Source of the DNA: Hofstenia miamia
Taxonomy: Eukaryota; Xenacoelomorpha; Acoela
Direction: 5' to 3'
Length of the DNA: 64,000 bases
NCBI GenBank assembly: GCA_004352715.1
Contig: SCFE01000060.1
Span: forward strand, 1,628,492-1,692,491
Below, piece by piece: positions 24,210 to 37,200 of this stretch. The notes beneath the pieces are model-generated. The model searched no databases. It was not told the DNA's origin and saw nothing but the letters and a program-made list of their open reading frames with translations. Position 1 is the first letter of the stretch; each line of letters starts with the position of its first letter. The position numbers and the translations under genes were made by a program.

Positions 24210-26278
24210 TGATGGCCCCAATATGAAATAATTCGCTCACTGAATACTCAAAAATTCATCTAAATCTCATAGTTAACATTATAATATATTGCGAATGAAC
24301 TATTTCAAAATTCAATGAGAAACAATACATTTGGTGACAGCACCTGCTTCAAGGTTATTTAAAAATATGTCTGTTTACGTTTCTGTCATTGAGTTTTAAA
24401 AATTCATGAAAGTTGGTTTTTCGGAAAACAATTATATTTGAAACTCTCTTTAATATTTCATTCACTTACTTGTCATGTATTTCATTATTATTAACAGTTT
24501 CTCACATAATTTTGCTAGAAAATCACTATGTCCATATATTACGGAAACGGAACAGGCAAAAAAGCTAAAAATTTTGATTTTGTTCCCATGCTTGCAGCTT
24601 ACAGTTGAATGGGAATATAATCCCCGGTATGATTCATTTTCGCAAAATTTACTAATTTTTAACACTAATAAAAGGTAGCTGAAAACAAGCGGTCTACATT
24701 TAAATGAATGAAACGTCGTTGTCTAATTCAAAACTATTTCTCTTTTCCATTGAAGTGATAGAAAATGCAATATATTTTACATTAAGTTCATTTTCTTTTA
24801 GTTGAGATGTAAGAAAACTAACAAAAACATGTTCGGAACAAACAATCGTGTTATGAATTTATCTCTTTATAATATCGTGATTAGAAAATTTGAAATGAAA
24901 TGATGCTTGCAGAGCCATCGTTTAGATCAACATTTGTAGATAGCAATGATGAAGCGAACGATGAAAAAATAATTTTTTTGTTTTTAAAATGAATATGAAT
25001 ATAAGCTTTGTATGCATATATACACTATATATAGTTCTGCGTGGTGAAAGTTGATCTAGACAAAGCGCTATTAATGTGATGCCATTGCCACTTCCATGAA
25101 ATATTCTGGTCACACCGTCTCAAAAAGTATGTCGTGATAACATTATTATGAATTTACACATTTTTTAAGTATTTCATAGATTGTTTTATATGTTCATTAT
25201 TATTCTTTTTCGAATTCCTATACATTGTGGTCTCGTCCATAGTCAACTAAAGTTAGTAGACCGCGTCCTGTCCCATATGTCCCATAGAAATGCATTCTTG
25301 TATTATGTCCACATAACCCATATGGGGACGATAAGGTTCTTGTAGGATCTTGCAGCCTGAGAATTCAGTGTGGAGCAGCCGGCCGTGATTTGAACGAAAC
25401 AGAAGTAACCGGCCGCGTATCTAAGAGTAGCTTTCGGGTGAAAGTATTACATTACAAATTATTAATAATTGACAGTGAACTACTGAACGTGAAACATCAA
25501 AATAATGTTTGATTTGATGTTTTTCACATTGCAGTTCTTTGAATGAATTATGCAAACTTGAAAAATATGTAGACAACATAAAGAAATGTACGTTAATCGA
25601 ACCTGAAATATAAGAAATGAAGCAAATAATAAACATAAAAAAATGAAAAAAAGACAGCTATGAAGATATAATTTATAATGTTTTTCAGCTGCAGCGGTTG
25701 AACTGAAACACCTTCCCAATGTTGCAACAGCTAAGATCTAATATTAAAGCATTGAATTGCTGTATTTTCGAAATTTTAATAGAAAAACATTTCAAATCTT
25801 TTATTTTTATTTCAAACTTTCTAATTGCATTTAAGGATAATTGAAATGCATTCTAGGATTTAATTTTGTAACCGAAAATTGAGATTGGTCGGTTTGGGTT
25901 TGAAAGTCTCAACACGATTACAACTATGGCAGGGAAATACTTCAATGAAAAAACTCCAAAGTTGGAAAACAATAGTATTTTTTTGCAATTCTACTATATT
26001 TTAAGAACTGATAACAAAAAACCGAAAACTTCTCTTATAAAACAGTAGTTTCAAAGCAAATCTATATGCCTTGACAATTCCGAGAATAATTTATTATGGG
26101 ATTGATTATTTCCAATACTCCATTTTTAAGATATGAACCCAACAAAAGTTCAGTGTTCTATTGTGATGCTCAATGATTGACTTGAAATAATATTGAGGTA
26201 GATGTGTGGAAAAATTCTTGTAAAAACTTTCCTTCAAACATCTTATGCATCATGTTTGTTTAAGCAAATCCTTTTTAG
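24210..26278. other. gene 2 intron 1, right part
   Basis: No coding region recognised. A locally GC-richer patch near 25230-25440 (gaccgcgtcctg, agccggccgtg, ccggccgcg) contrasts with the surroundings and may be an unrecognised repeat. The intron ends with cctttttag at 26270-26278. Confidence 0.45.
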
Positions 26279-26557
26279 TGACGAGTGCTACCATTGATGT
26301 TGAACTAATTGACGCAAAATCTAGTTCACTTTCATTCAAAATAAAACTATCCGATGGCGCTTATGGCAACGATGGTACATGTGAACTTAAACTAGAAGAT
26401 GAACCAAAACAGTCAGCAGCCAAGCAGGGAGATCTAATAACGTTTTCCAACTTAAAGCCTGGATCGGTTCATGAGATTGCTTCGGCTTCTATTAAAGTTG
26501 GAGATGCAGCTGCGGTTACTTCTGAAACTGGCAGTAACAAAAAATACTTTTGTACAG
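26279..26557 (+). CDS. gene 2 exon 2: secreted beta-sandwich domain A
   Basis: A 279-base phase 1-1 exon, paralogous to 12175-12453 and identical in length. Bounded by cctttttag and G|GTTAGA, the same donor as in gene 1. It has SSSLSFKIKLSDGAYGNDG, Cys in DGTCEL, FSNLKPGSVHEIASASIKVG and a terminal YFCT. Substitutions relative to gene 1 are mostly conservative and there is no stop or indel, indicating long-term purifying selection on both copies. Fold inference as for the paralog. Confidence 0.82.
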
Positions 26558-26872
26558 GTTAGAAGTATAATTTATTGACTAACACAGATATTATTTAAAT
26601 ATTTAATTGGATATTTAATATTTGTCATGTTATTTGGAAATTCTCACTAACATTATAATTTAAGGCGGATCTTTGACTAAAATTTTAGTCACCTTATTAA
26701 TAGCTAACTACATGCTAATTTAATTTCATCTTCGCAATCTCAATATCTCAGCTTATAAAAACTTTGAAAAAAATAATTTAAGGCGTTCCAAAATGTACCC
26801 TATTAAATTCGACTATAAATGATAAAATGTGTCATCCCTTCATTTATGTTAAGTAGTGTGCACACCTACATC

Positions 26873-27018
26873 TTTGCGCTCAACTTTTTGGGTAATTGTA
26901 AAGTTCACAGCCAAAATATTTTGCGTACACACTTCCCACTTTGCGCGCAACTTTTCGGGTAATTATAAAGTTCACAGCAAAAATATTTGCGTACACAATT
27001 ACAACTTTGCACAACTTT
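26873..27018. repeat. 67-bp tandem repeat, about 2.2 copies
   Basis: The unit starts tttgcgctcaacttttt and includes gggtaattgtaaagttcac and ttttgcgtacacac. Copies begin at 26873, 26940 and (partial) 27005, with a few differences each. Confidence 0.8.
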
Positions 27019-27574
27019 TTAGTTGAATTATATGTATTGCAATTTTTATTAATTAAATTTACCAGTAAATTACATTACAGCCCATACAATGAAGCAGTCT
27101 GAAGGAAAAAGACATAGTTTTGAAAGCACCTTGTGCTTTTTATAACATTTGCAGTATAAACGATTTTAAAAAATCGATTAATATTTGTCTAAACCACATT
27201 AATTGTATATTATTAGCAAGTTATTACTATTTGAAAATTTAAACTAAAGAAATTTCGATGTTTAAGAACTTTGATTGAAATTTGAAGTGAGATATGTTTC
27301 AAAATTGAATTTGCTGAGGATATAGAATGATAACGAATTTAAAGGAATTGACATAATGATTATATACAATGAGGTACAATTCATATAGATTAAATCTTAC
27401 CTGATACTTGAAGGATGTCTGCAATCTTCTCCCTGGCAATTTGTTTTAAGTTTGAGTGCTTATACTCAGAACACTCTATGTTCAATAGACAGGGTTTGCT
27501 TTCTATTAATTGAATTAATTCAACCTCTTTATGATGCGTCCACATTCTTGCCAGAGGTGCCAATTATAGTACGG

Positions 27575-27621
27575 TACCATACCATTACGTACCATATTAT
27601 GGATACCATAATGGTATGGTA
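27575..27621. repeat. 13-bp perfect inverted repeat (hairpin)
   Basis: Arms taccataccatta (27575-27587) and taatggtatggta (27609-27621) around a 21-base loop that itself contains ccata/tatgg words. Likely an end or core of a small palindromic element. Confidence 0.6.
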
Positions 27622-29336
27622 GAAAAAAAATTTATGGCCATAATGGATGGTAAACTTAAAAATATGGCTATAATGGAAATCCATAAATTTATTGTTACAT
27701 ACACAGAATTTATAATTGATTTCATTAAAATTGTTAAATTTAGTGTCATACATCTTACATTTATAATAATTGAATGGGTATAAATATTCATTTTACAAAT
27801 ATTTTGAACCCACAAACATTTAAATAAGATAACAATAAAGTAGCAATTATGTTCTCACAGATAGACGTTCGCCAGCAATAAAGAACTAAAGTAGTCTTCG
27901 TTTTTGATTTTGAAAAATAATAAAAACAACCTCACAGTGGCCTGTGAATTACAGTACTAACCCCACAAATCTCCCTGAAACCCATGGAACAAGAGTTCAT
28001 TTCCACCTTAGTCCACCCAAAGAGGGCCATTGAGATTCCAATCGGGATCATTGGGACACTTACGAATCGCAACTCCATTGGAAAAGCCTGGCCTTTCCCT
28101 TCATTATGTACATTATTTTCATCTGTCATTTTAAGTCAAAGACGAATATGAATATGAATAGGAACCCATTGTCAAACCATCCTGCACAAATAGTATCGGG
28201 AAATATAATATACTTTATGTTTTCTTTAAAAAAGCTTAGCAGGTAATTTCAATCCCATTTGGAATGCAGTGATTTTGAAAATTTTATTGCTCACTTAGAA
28301 CAAATTATTTGTATTTTTAAAAAATTTTATTAATAGTGTAAAAGTTTCACAAAACAGCTATGGAGTTCTAAATTCTTCAACACTTTCATTTAGCATTTTT
28401 TATATTATTATTTATATTTTCTCATAATGAATTTTTTGCAAAGATACTAACGTGGATGGTAATAATTCATTCCAAGTCCAACATTTAAAGTTATTTTCCC
28501 AGGAGTTTAAGGTGTATAAAGCTGCGGCATATGCATACAGCTACAGAATAAATATCTATGACTGCATTCATACATCTTAGGAACCAACAATAAATGTTTT
28601 TGAAAATTGGTACAAAAGTAGAAACTAATTAATGAAAAATGTCCAATGTTTTGAAAAATTAGAGAACGTGTCTTTGACGGATAACAGATTCCATTACTGC
28701 TTCTGTGAAAATGTTAACGCTGTATGAAGTAAAATATATAGTTTCTTACTGGAATAGCGCCAAAACAAAGGCAATATTTCTAATGAATTATGGCTTAGCA
28801 ATGCGGATTTAAAGGGGTTTATGGAAAGGAAAAATATTTTGGCGGCTTTTAAGTCAATAAAGGCTTTTGAAGTTAAATTTCTCACACCTGCTGTTGACAA
28901 TGACTTTTGAAGTTTTAAAAAAATGGATTAAACTATGGTTAGCAATAAATAATATATTAGCACCTTTTTATATTATTTATGAAGTATACAAAAAATTAAT
29001 ATTTTGTATTGCATCTGAAGTTATGTTTTTCAAACTCTGAGCAATGAAATGATTTGACTCTCTAATACATTGGGGAGGGTGAGAAAGGAATAATATATTA
29101 GCGAATTTAAACTGTATTCTAAAAATCCCTCTCAATATTTTAACCAAATGAAAGAATAATATATAGAGAACATAAAATGCGTTTCAAGTTATATTAATGC
29201 GGATAAAATAAATTTCTGCTGCTAATACTAATTTGCACACTTCAAAAAACCTCAAAATATTATCAAAAATTTATTAAAGGTAATTTAGAATTCTCAAAAT
29301 GACGTCATATTTAATTATTTAGCTTGGTGGAATTAA

Positions 29337-29400
<64 letters not shown>

Positions 29401-30970
29401 TCATAAAATTTCAAGAAAATAAAAATGCATTCTCTAAGGATTCTCTAAAAATTTAAGAAAGTTTATTAAAAATATAAAATGGGAGTTTAAACTGTGTAAT
29501 TCACTTGTTAATTTCATTGCGTATTCAAGTACAACATTTTCTATGATTTCAGCACAAAAATATGGGTGCAAGAATTTGAAACCAGACGAGGACTGGGAAA
29601 AAACTGGGGCGTGGTAAAATATTTTAAGCATGAGCCCATCTAGATTGTCATAAGTTTTTTGAAATTTAATACTGAAATAGAGTAGGCTCATGGTCTTCAA
29701 TTATTTTATGGTGAAGCAAAGATAAATATATATTTTGAAGCAAACAGCGAAACTTAAAATTCCATTATTTATTTTCATTGCTACAAAAACAAGTCGTTTC
29801 ATAAGTGGGGAAGTAGCTGCCAACTGATTGACAAGGATTGATTTCACTGTCATTTTACTGCAGAATGACAGAAAAGAAATTCGACCCTTGGATTTTGATT
29901 TCTTGTCTGCTTTCTTCCGGAAATTCTGAAAATTCTTCTTAAGAATAGGTTCATACACTGACATTGCAAGTTCAATTTCAATGAAATTACCACGATTGGC
30001 AATTGACTGAATGTCAAGGAAATAGGAGAAGGAATCAAAAGTTGCTCTGTAGGGAAGGGATTGGTTCCCTATTAGCCTAACAGTGTTAATAATAAAGTTC
30101 AGAACCTAATTTCCTTTCCTTACTAGGCGCTCTTGGGATCTTACAGATGTTTTTCCCAGAAAGGTAAATGACGCTTGACGTCAAAGCAGCTGAAAGTACC
30201 GTTGTGTAGAAACCTCATGAGTGTGAAATTGTTCATAATATTTTGGGTGATCCTGAAGTAATAAACATTTGAACTTTGTCTAAAGTCAGTTGCACAAGTG
30301 CAAGGCAAACACTGCCTAACAGTTGTGATGTTTCATTACTAAATGTAAGCAATTGCAATTGGATTGTAGTAATCTTGGCTCCAGTTTCAATCAATCAGAA
30401 GAAGTGTTTTGCACTGAAGGGAAGATCCTGTGAATGCGATGTTTGATTGGATTGGTTCCTGAAATTTCACTCAGGTTACTTGTCTTTGGCCATGTAAAAC
30501 AAATGCTGTTTTCAGATTATAGTTATTCATACAATCATCAAAGAACATTTTTGATGACATCACACCAACAGAAATATAATGAAAAAAGGGGAATGCCCCC
30601 TTGCATTAAACAACTCAATTTATGGGGAAGTATGTTCTCAGTTCTATTGTGAACAGAAAATGCGAATTACATGCAGCCATTGGATGTGGTTAACTTGGAG
30701 CAACCAATCTTTGCTTATAATATAATAAGAACACATTTGACTGACATCCTCCATCATACAGCTTCTGATTTCAAAGTGAAAATATTTATGAGCTCCTTCC
30801 CAAATGCATCAGTGTAGTGTAACTTATATTGGTGGTGTGATTTATTGTTTTATTTCTCAGGAGCCTCGCTGATATTTCACCATTAAGAAAAGTTTGTGAA
30901 AACTTGAATTAACTAACATAATACTTAAAATTTTAATTTTGATTAATTCGCCAAAATCATAAATATTTAG

Positions 30971-31267
30971 TTCCTTGCTCTCCACAAAATGTGATTTACA
31001 GTAAGAAGTCCAACAATATGGCGGTGGTAACCTGGGATTCACTTGATCCTACTGAATGTCCTGTTGATTCTATAATTGCTTACAAATTTCAAGTAACAGA
31101 TGGCACTAATGAAATTGGAACTGCTCAAGCTTCAGATGCTTTATCGATAACATTGCCTGAGGCAGACGCCAAGAAACTTAAAGGAAAAGCTGGAGTCAAA
31201 GTAGTACAAGAATGTGTGAAAGGTTCAGATATTGGCGTAAAACGGGAATCACCAATAATTTACAGTG
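30971..31267 (+). CDS. gene 2 exon 3: secreted beta-sandwich domain B
   Basis: A 297-base phase 1-1 exon, same length as gene 1 exon 3 and about three quarters identical by eye. It begins VPCSPQNVIYS and contains AVVTWDSLDPTECPVDS, YKFQVTDGTNEIGTAQASD and KLKGKAGVKVVQECVKGSD. All three Cys of the paralog are kept. It ends at G|GTATGT (31267/31268), a consensus donor. Without splicing the frame ends two codons later at TAG 31273-31275. Any following exon must lie beyond 31275, in a region now filled by a Gypsy element starting at 31731, so the 3' end may be disrupted or far away. Confidence 0.84.
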
Positions 31268-31275
31268 GTATGTAG

Positions 31276-31692
31276 CAGTTACATTAAAATGTATAAATTG
31301 CTGGTACAATCNATATATATATATACATGTCGTACTGTGGAACCAGATAACGGATTTTTTAAAAATTCAAGAGTACAACAAGCTGTTAAATCAAATCCGT
31401 ATTTTTAGTTCTGTACTTAAGTTTCTATTTAAAAAAGAGTCTTTATCCAGTCTAATCATCATAATATAATTTCTAAGTATTTTTCTAAAATAACATCATC
31501 AAACACACTTTGAGAATTTATCCACAAAATTACGTACAACTTACTGCTTACTGTTTTGCAATAATGAAACGTAAATGTGAAACAATATTATATTTTCTTA
31601 AAAGAACAACAAAATTTAAAAAAATTGCTAATTTTCAAAGACTTTATTCGCATAACGTAGGATTTACTTGATGTTGGAAAGAAAAATTTTAT

Positions 31693-31730
<38 letters not shown>
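31276..31730. other. downstream of gene 2, nothing assigned
   Basis: AT-rich sequence with a single N at 31312 beside a short TA run and a (TA)n tract at 31696-31730 abutting the Gypsy LTR. Nothing coding is recognised. Confidence 0.45.
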
Positions 31731-31733
<3 letters not shown>

Positions 31734-33430
31734 GGCATCGGCTGTACTAAAGCCATTATCTTATCATGCTTGCTGACCTCATGCACAGACATTATTTTTA
31801 GTTCTGCTATTGTATATTATTTAATGCTTTAGTTAATAGTTGTATAAATAGCGCAACTTTGTGCGCGATCATTTATTAAAATTTTGGTTATTGCTTAGTA
31901 CAGTCATTACTCTCCTTGTACTCATTATTAGATGATCATGAGCAGCTAAACTTGCTACGGAGTTGAGGGGGATGTGTACCCAGATAACAATTTTGGTTGT
32001 TTTTATGTTGTTTATAGTTGTTTCATACTTTTGGTTGTTGTAGCAACCATTAACATCACAATAACAACTGTTAATACTAATTTGAGCAACTACAAATTTC
32101 CGATTTTAAGATTCAAGCTGACCAACAAAACTTTTTTGCTATCTATTAATGTTATTAATAACATTATGCCAGCTCTTGTTATTATGAGCACTGTATAATG
32201 AATTCAATGGTTAGCAGGAAGGTGTTCCATCTTAAGGATAATATGCTCTACACACTTCCAACTGTGACGTTAACTCAACCAAATTATACCAAGTTATACA
32301 TTAAAATTCATAATATAATATTGGCCGTCATCAGTGGACTGTTTGTGGAAACATGTGGTATTAGTCACCACTGATGCCATCAGTGGCCCATTGGTGGACC
32401 TATTGGCGCCATCAGTGGCAAATTTTGCAATAAACAATCAGTGAGCAGTTCTTGAAAATAGAACTCACTTCATTATTTTGATAACTAGATCCTTTTAATA
32501 TAAAGATGTGAATTGTGAACAGCTTTTTTGAAATTTTAAGTTTGCGAAAAATTATAATATACCAGATAAGTGAATTTTCAAAATAATTTATTCATGAATA
32601 TTTGGACACCTTGACTGTTATATAAAAAAGTTACATTTGAGCAAAAGAGATTTTTCACGATTTAAGAAAGTACTATTTCAAAAGTGTACTTACTTTTAAA
32701 ATTTTAAATTTTTGTTAAATTTGGCAGATTTTAATGCTTCTTGTTATCAGTTATAAACAAGACATTCACTGAGTTTAGCAAATGTTTATCAATGACACCA
32801 CGTCAAAGATATTGTCATGCCTGTTGTTGGGTTATGTTTGCTTAAACCGCAATGTTTGAATGGATTAGTAAAATAAATTTCATGAAATGTTTAAAAGCAA
32901 TGCTGAAGCAATCATGGTCAACATAAAACAACGTTGTTACGACCTCTAAATATTGCTTTTTTATTCATAAAAAGCAACCTAATGTGACGTTGTTGAAGCA
33001 ACGTAGTTTTGACTCATGAAATGGTACCATTTTGACGTTAAATCAACGTTGTTTTAGATACAGAAAACAACTACAAAACAACGTTGTTTCGACCTTAAAT
33101 TGTTATCTGGGTACTTTATATTGTAGACAAATAGTGCTTTCATTCTATATAAAATAATTGACTGTTACCCTTAAAAGTCCAAACGGTCAAAATTGACCGT
33201 TTTTCANCGTTGTTTCGACCTTAAATTGTTATCTGGGTAGTAGGGTATACCCCATAGGTTGTCTCAGGAGTCTAAACCCTACTCAAGCCTGTTCCTCTCC
33301 GGGGTTTCAGCTGATCCAGTGATGTTTGTTTTATGTATTTGATTACTGCTAGCTTGTCCCATTTCGGCAGTAATTACCACGTAAATTGTCATGCTTCCAC
33401 TAATATGCAGTTACATGTTTACAACTTTAG
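31731..33430 (+). mobile_element. Gypsy copy 1, 5' LTR (interrupted)
   Basis: Starts TGTGGCAT and matches the 3' LTR at 38664 over two segments: 31731-31978 and 33240 to about 33430. The two are separated by a TA-flanked insertion (31979-33237). Shared words include gcacagacattatttttagttctgc, cttgctacggagttgaggg and gtagggtataccccatagg, the last two lying on either side of the insertion point. The LTR's 3' boundary is unclear because the copies diverge after ttacaacttta. Confidence 0.85.
31979..33237. mobile_element. TIR DNA element inserted in the LTR, TA target duplication
   Basis: Ends are cccagataacaatt and aattgttatctggg, a perfect 14-bp inverted repeat, flanked by TA on both sides. The uninterrupted 3' LTR has a single TA at the same place (38921-38922), so the boundaries and the TA duplication are directly shown. 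Subterminal words aacaacgttgtttcgacct recur inside the right end. No transposase is visible (an ORF at 31974-32198 is low-complexity), so it is non-autonomous. The right 32 bases occur twice (33082-33113 and 33208-33239), the second copy starting right after a lone N, probably an assembly duplication. Confidence 0.85.
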
Positions 33431-34271
33431 ACACTATCATGAACTCTATAACACTAACTGGAGTTAGTGTGCAGTACGATTTCTATCACAGAAAACTAGG
33501 AATAAGACAATCTTGTAATAAATTGCATATTTTGCTGAACTTGTGTTGAAAAATGCTCACGTCAGCAAAAAATATGCTGAAAATATGCATATCACTATGT
33601 ACATATATTTTTCTATGTTAAGAGAACATACCTGTCAAATTTCAAATATGCAAATATATTGCTCACAAATATAGATATAAAGGATTAATTAAGCAGTGTA
33701 AATGTCTGCATAAGGTTAATAATTTTTTTTGCATAGATGTATTTGAAGGAATGTGCAGACGCGAATGTGTCAAAGTTATTGTTAAAAATCAACTGCAACA
33801 TGACGTCATTCAATTCGTTAAATATACCATAAACCTATGCGTAAAAAACACGAATTTAATGTAAACTTCACTGTTCACATTTCTTCACAAATTAATTCCA
33901 AGTACAAGTCATTGACTTGGTTTACAGTAATGTTAACGTAAAATGCCATTTTTAATGGTGTCATTTATGGTTAAATTTTCACTTGTTACTATATTGAATT
34001 TGGATCACTTCCCTAAAACTCTTTGTGAAAACTTCGACACCTATTCAAAATCGTAAGTTATTCATTATTTGCAAAGCCTCATCAAATCTATTAATTACTA
34101 AACTGATCTACTTTAACTCTCTGAGAGTACGTGTCTTGCGTGGTTTGACTCACCTATTTTACTATGGATTTATTACCACTATGTCCCCCTTTCCAATCTG
34201 TTATACTATTGATGATACAATGATTATTTACACAGCTACTAATTTAAAATCTCTAACTCCTGGATCTTGTA

Positions 34272-37200
34272 TTGAATCAAAGTGAACGTCTAAATAAAGT
34301 GGAATCTAAAATACTATCCCTGGAAAGCCAATTGATCATATCAAGTCAATCCCACAGTGATACCAACTATGTTTCACAAGAACAATTCTCTATCTTTGAG
34401 TCTTCCATCAGAGAAAACCTAAATGCATTTAAAAATAATATATTAGAAACCATTGCTAATTTAATGAAACTGATGACTAACCTTAATTAAAATCCACCTG
34501 TGGCAGCCACCAATCTTTACCAAGATGCACATCATGGTACAATCAACTTTTTTGCCGCCACCAAGTCCGTCTGCATTCAAACCAATTATGCCTCCTGTAG
34601 CATCGCCACTGGACATCAGCCCACACATGATCTTTGATATGAAATCTAAAAATAAAACATCAATGTTACCAGATCAGCCATTAAAAACAGATCTCAAACT
34701 TGCTAAGATGCAGCAGTACTTCTCCTGAAAATTTGACATTAAAGGTCAAAGATTCTGAGAATGGATAATTTTATTTGAAATCTATCTAGTACAACATGGC
34801 ACTACACAACTGCCACTATTTCTAAAGGACAGAGATCTCCAAGTTAACCTCAACCTTGATGCAATGGTAAAAACTGATTACAATATCAACAATAAACTAG
34901 TTAACACTATGAATGAGAAATTCGACAAAGAATGTAGAAGAAAAAATTATTTGATGCAACTCTATGGATGAAAACTAGAAAAAGATGAGGATATAATAAA
35001 CTACATCTATAAAGTGGACTGCCTTCTGCGCCTTTCTCAAGGAGAAGAACAATACTATGTACAAGATCTCTACTCTTATGTACATGCTAGCCTGCCAAAC
35101 TCAATGAAAACTAAATTTGAAAACAAATGTGACATTGATGATGATATTGACACACTAATAAAGAAAGCTGTAAATCAACTCACAATGGAAAACAATGAAC
35201 AAGCATAAAGACCAAAAGGAACACCACAAGTAGCACTGCAACAACATCAAACCTTTGATAAAGAAGATGCTCTACAAAAAGCCATTAAAGAGAAACCTAA
35301 TGATTTGACATTCATCAGATGTTGCCAGTGTGGGGAAAAAGGACAGCTCAAAAAAGACTGCAAAACCATAGTCTATATGATCAATGACAAAGGTTTCTAC
35401 ACATTGGGAGATTTAGATTTCTTTGAAATGATGAATATAGTGATGATACTTTAAACAAATAAGGGCGTTAGCTCCTTACCATGCCAAAGAGCTGTTGATT
35501 GTAACAGATTTGCTGGAAAGAAACTTAATTCCCATTACTGTCAATAGCTGTAACATCAAAGCCACAGTTGACACTGGTGCTTTGATATTGATCACAGCTG
35601 AAACATGTGCACAGAAAATTGGTTGGACATGGGAAGAAATAACTAAAAACCAATCTTAACTAATAATTGTCTCTGGTGACTAAGTCAATGTGAAGGGTTT
35701 AGTAAAAGATGCATTACTGACAATTGAAAACGTCAAGTTCCACCAAGACATCCACATAATCAACACAAGAAACCAACCACTGCCCTATGAGATAATACTA
35801 GGAAGAGACTTCCCCACAGAAAACAACTGCCTCATCAAATATTCAAATTGCACATAAATAATAAAGGAAGACAAAAATGTTACAGTCTCACTAGCTACCA
35901 AGGGCACCAACACTTTGGAATTCTCTATGTTTGAAAATTTAAGACTCAAGCCCTTTCACTGTATACTCATAAAAAAATAGCTAAAAAACCTATGTCAACT
36001 GAAGTCATTATTACAAACCCCATGGAATATGATCTTCACAAATAACAGTATTGAACAACCTTGCCACAATAAGAAACAACTAGAGATTCACAACAATACT
36101 CAATAACTCCAATAAACATGTCTCATTTTGAACTAAAGACATCACAATCATCAGAATCCCACTGGAAAAATTCGTCACAAAGAATAAACTAATTCTAATC
36201 TCTGATAAAGTAGGCAGTTGCAAACATCAATTTAACACTCCACTTCTAACTAGAGATTCACATCCTCACCTAACAGCAGAGGAAAGAAATAAAATCAACA
36301 AAATACTAACACAAAACACAGCCATCTTCAACAATGATGTGATGAAATCAGCATCAGTAAAGTTAAGGACTTTCATTTCATCCCAGCATGCCAATATGAA
36401 AGTCTACCATACATAAATACCAATAGGAATGGCCACATGATCATCCCAATCTTGTCTATAATTATAAAAGAGGAAATCACTGCCAAAGAAATAGCCACCA
36501 CTCAAAGAAACAACATTATTCTAAAACAAATTATGGAGTGCTTAAAATATCCCAGTATCTAATGGACAGTATTGCAACTTGCTATTTGCACAAACATAAC
36601 TGGAAAACAACAAAAGCAGAATCCTCTATGCCAGCTCAACCACATGAAACTTGATCACACTGCCAGAATATTATAAAGGTGAAGTTGTCAAAAAATACAC
36701 AAACAATGTCATAAAAGTTTATCAAACAGACCTCACAATACACAAAAACTTGTGACCACATACCTTTGCCACACATTAGAAGACATAATCAACAAATGCC
36801 AATCCTGCATAATATTAAACAAAAACAGATTTTCAGGCCAACAAACAGAACTGTAAAAAATCTCTGCAGAACATGCCAATGAAATTGCTAATGCCAACAT
36901 TGAACAACTTTCAAAAGATAAAGAGGGATACACCTATGTCTTAGTTATGGTAGACCAGTTCACCAAATACTGTAAAATGATTCCTCTAAGAAAATTAAAG
37001 CACAAACCAACACTGCAGCCATCTTAAATAATTGGATATGTGTGTTTGGTCCCATTCAACAACTAATCACAGACTAAGGCAAGCAACTTTTTCAAACTCT
37101 CACTAAAAACTAGAAATTCTTCATGCACACACAACAATCTCAACAAGCTAATGGTGCTGTAGAATGCATTAACCAAACTCTACTAAAACTGATGAAAAAG

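Larger units (their letters stand above)
26558..30970. other. gene 2 intron 2 (4.4 kb)
   Basis: Five times longer than its counterpart in gene 1. It contains a 67-bp tandem repeat, a small perfect hairpin, a (TA)n tract (29341-29392) and unassigned ORFs on both strands at 28694-30652. A stretch near 30480-30700 reads like eroded coding sequence (FGHVKQMLFSDYSYSYNHQR; MQPLDV), possibly from a transposase, but I cannot assign it. The intron ends aatatttag at 30962-30970. Confidence 0.55.

Noticed and set aside
27575-27621. Rho-independent-style terminator
   Set aside because: Hairpin is AT-rich and in a eukaryotic intron; more likely part of a palindromic repeat.
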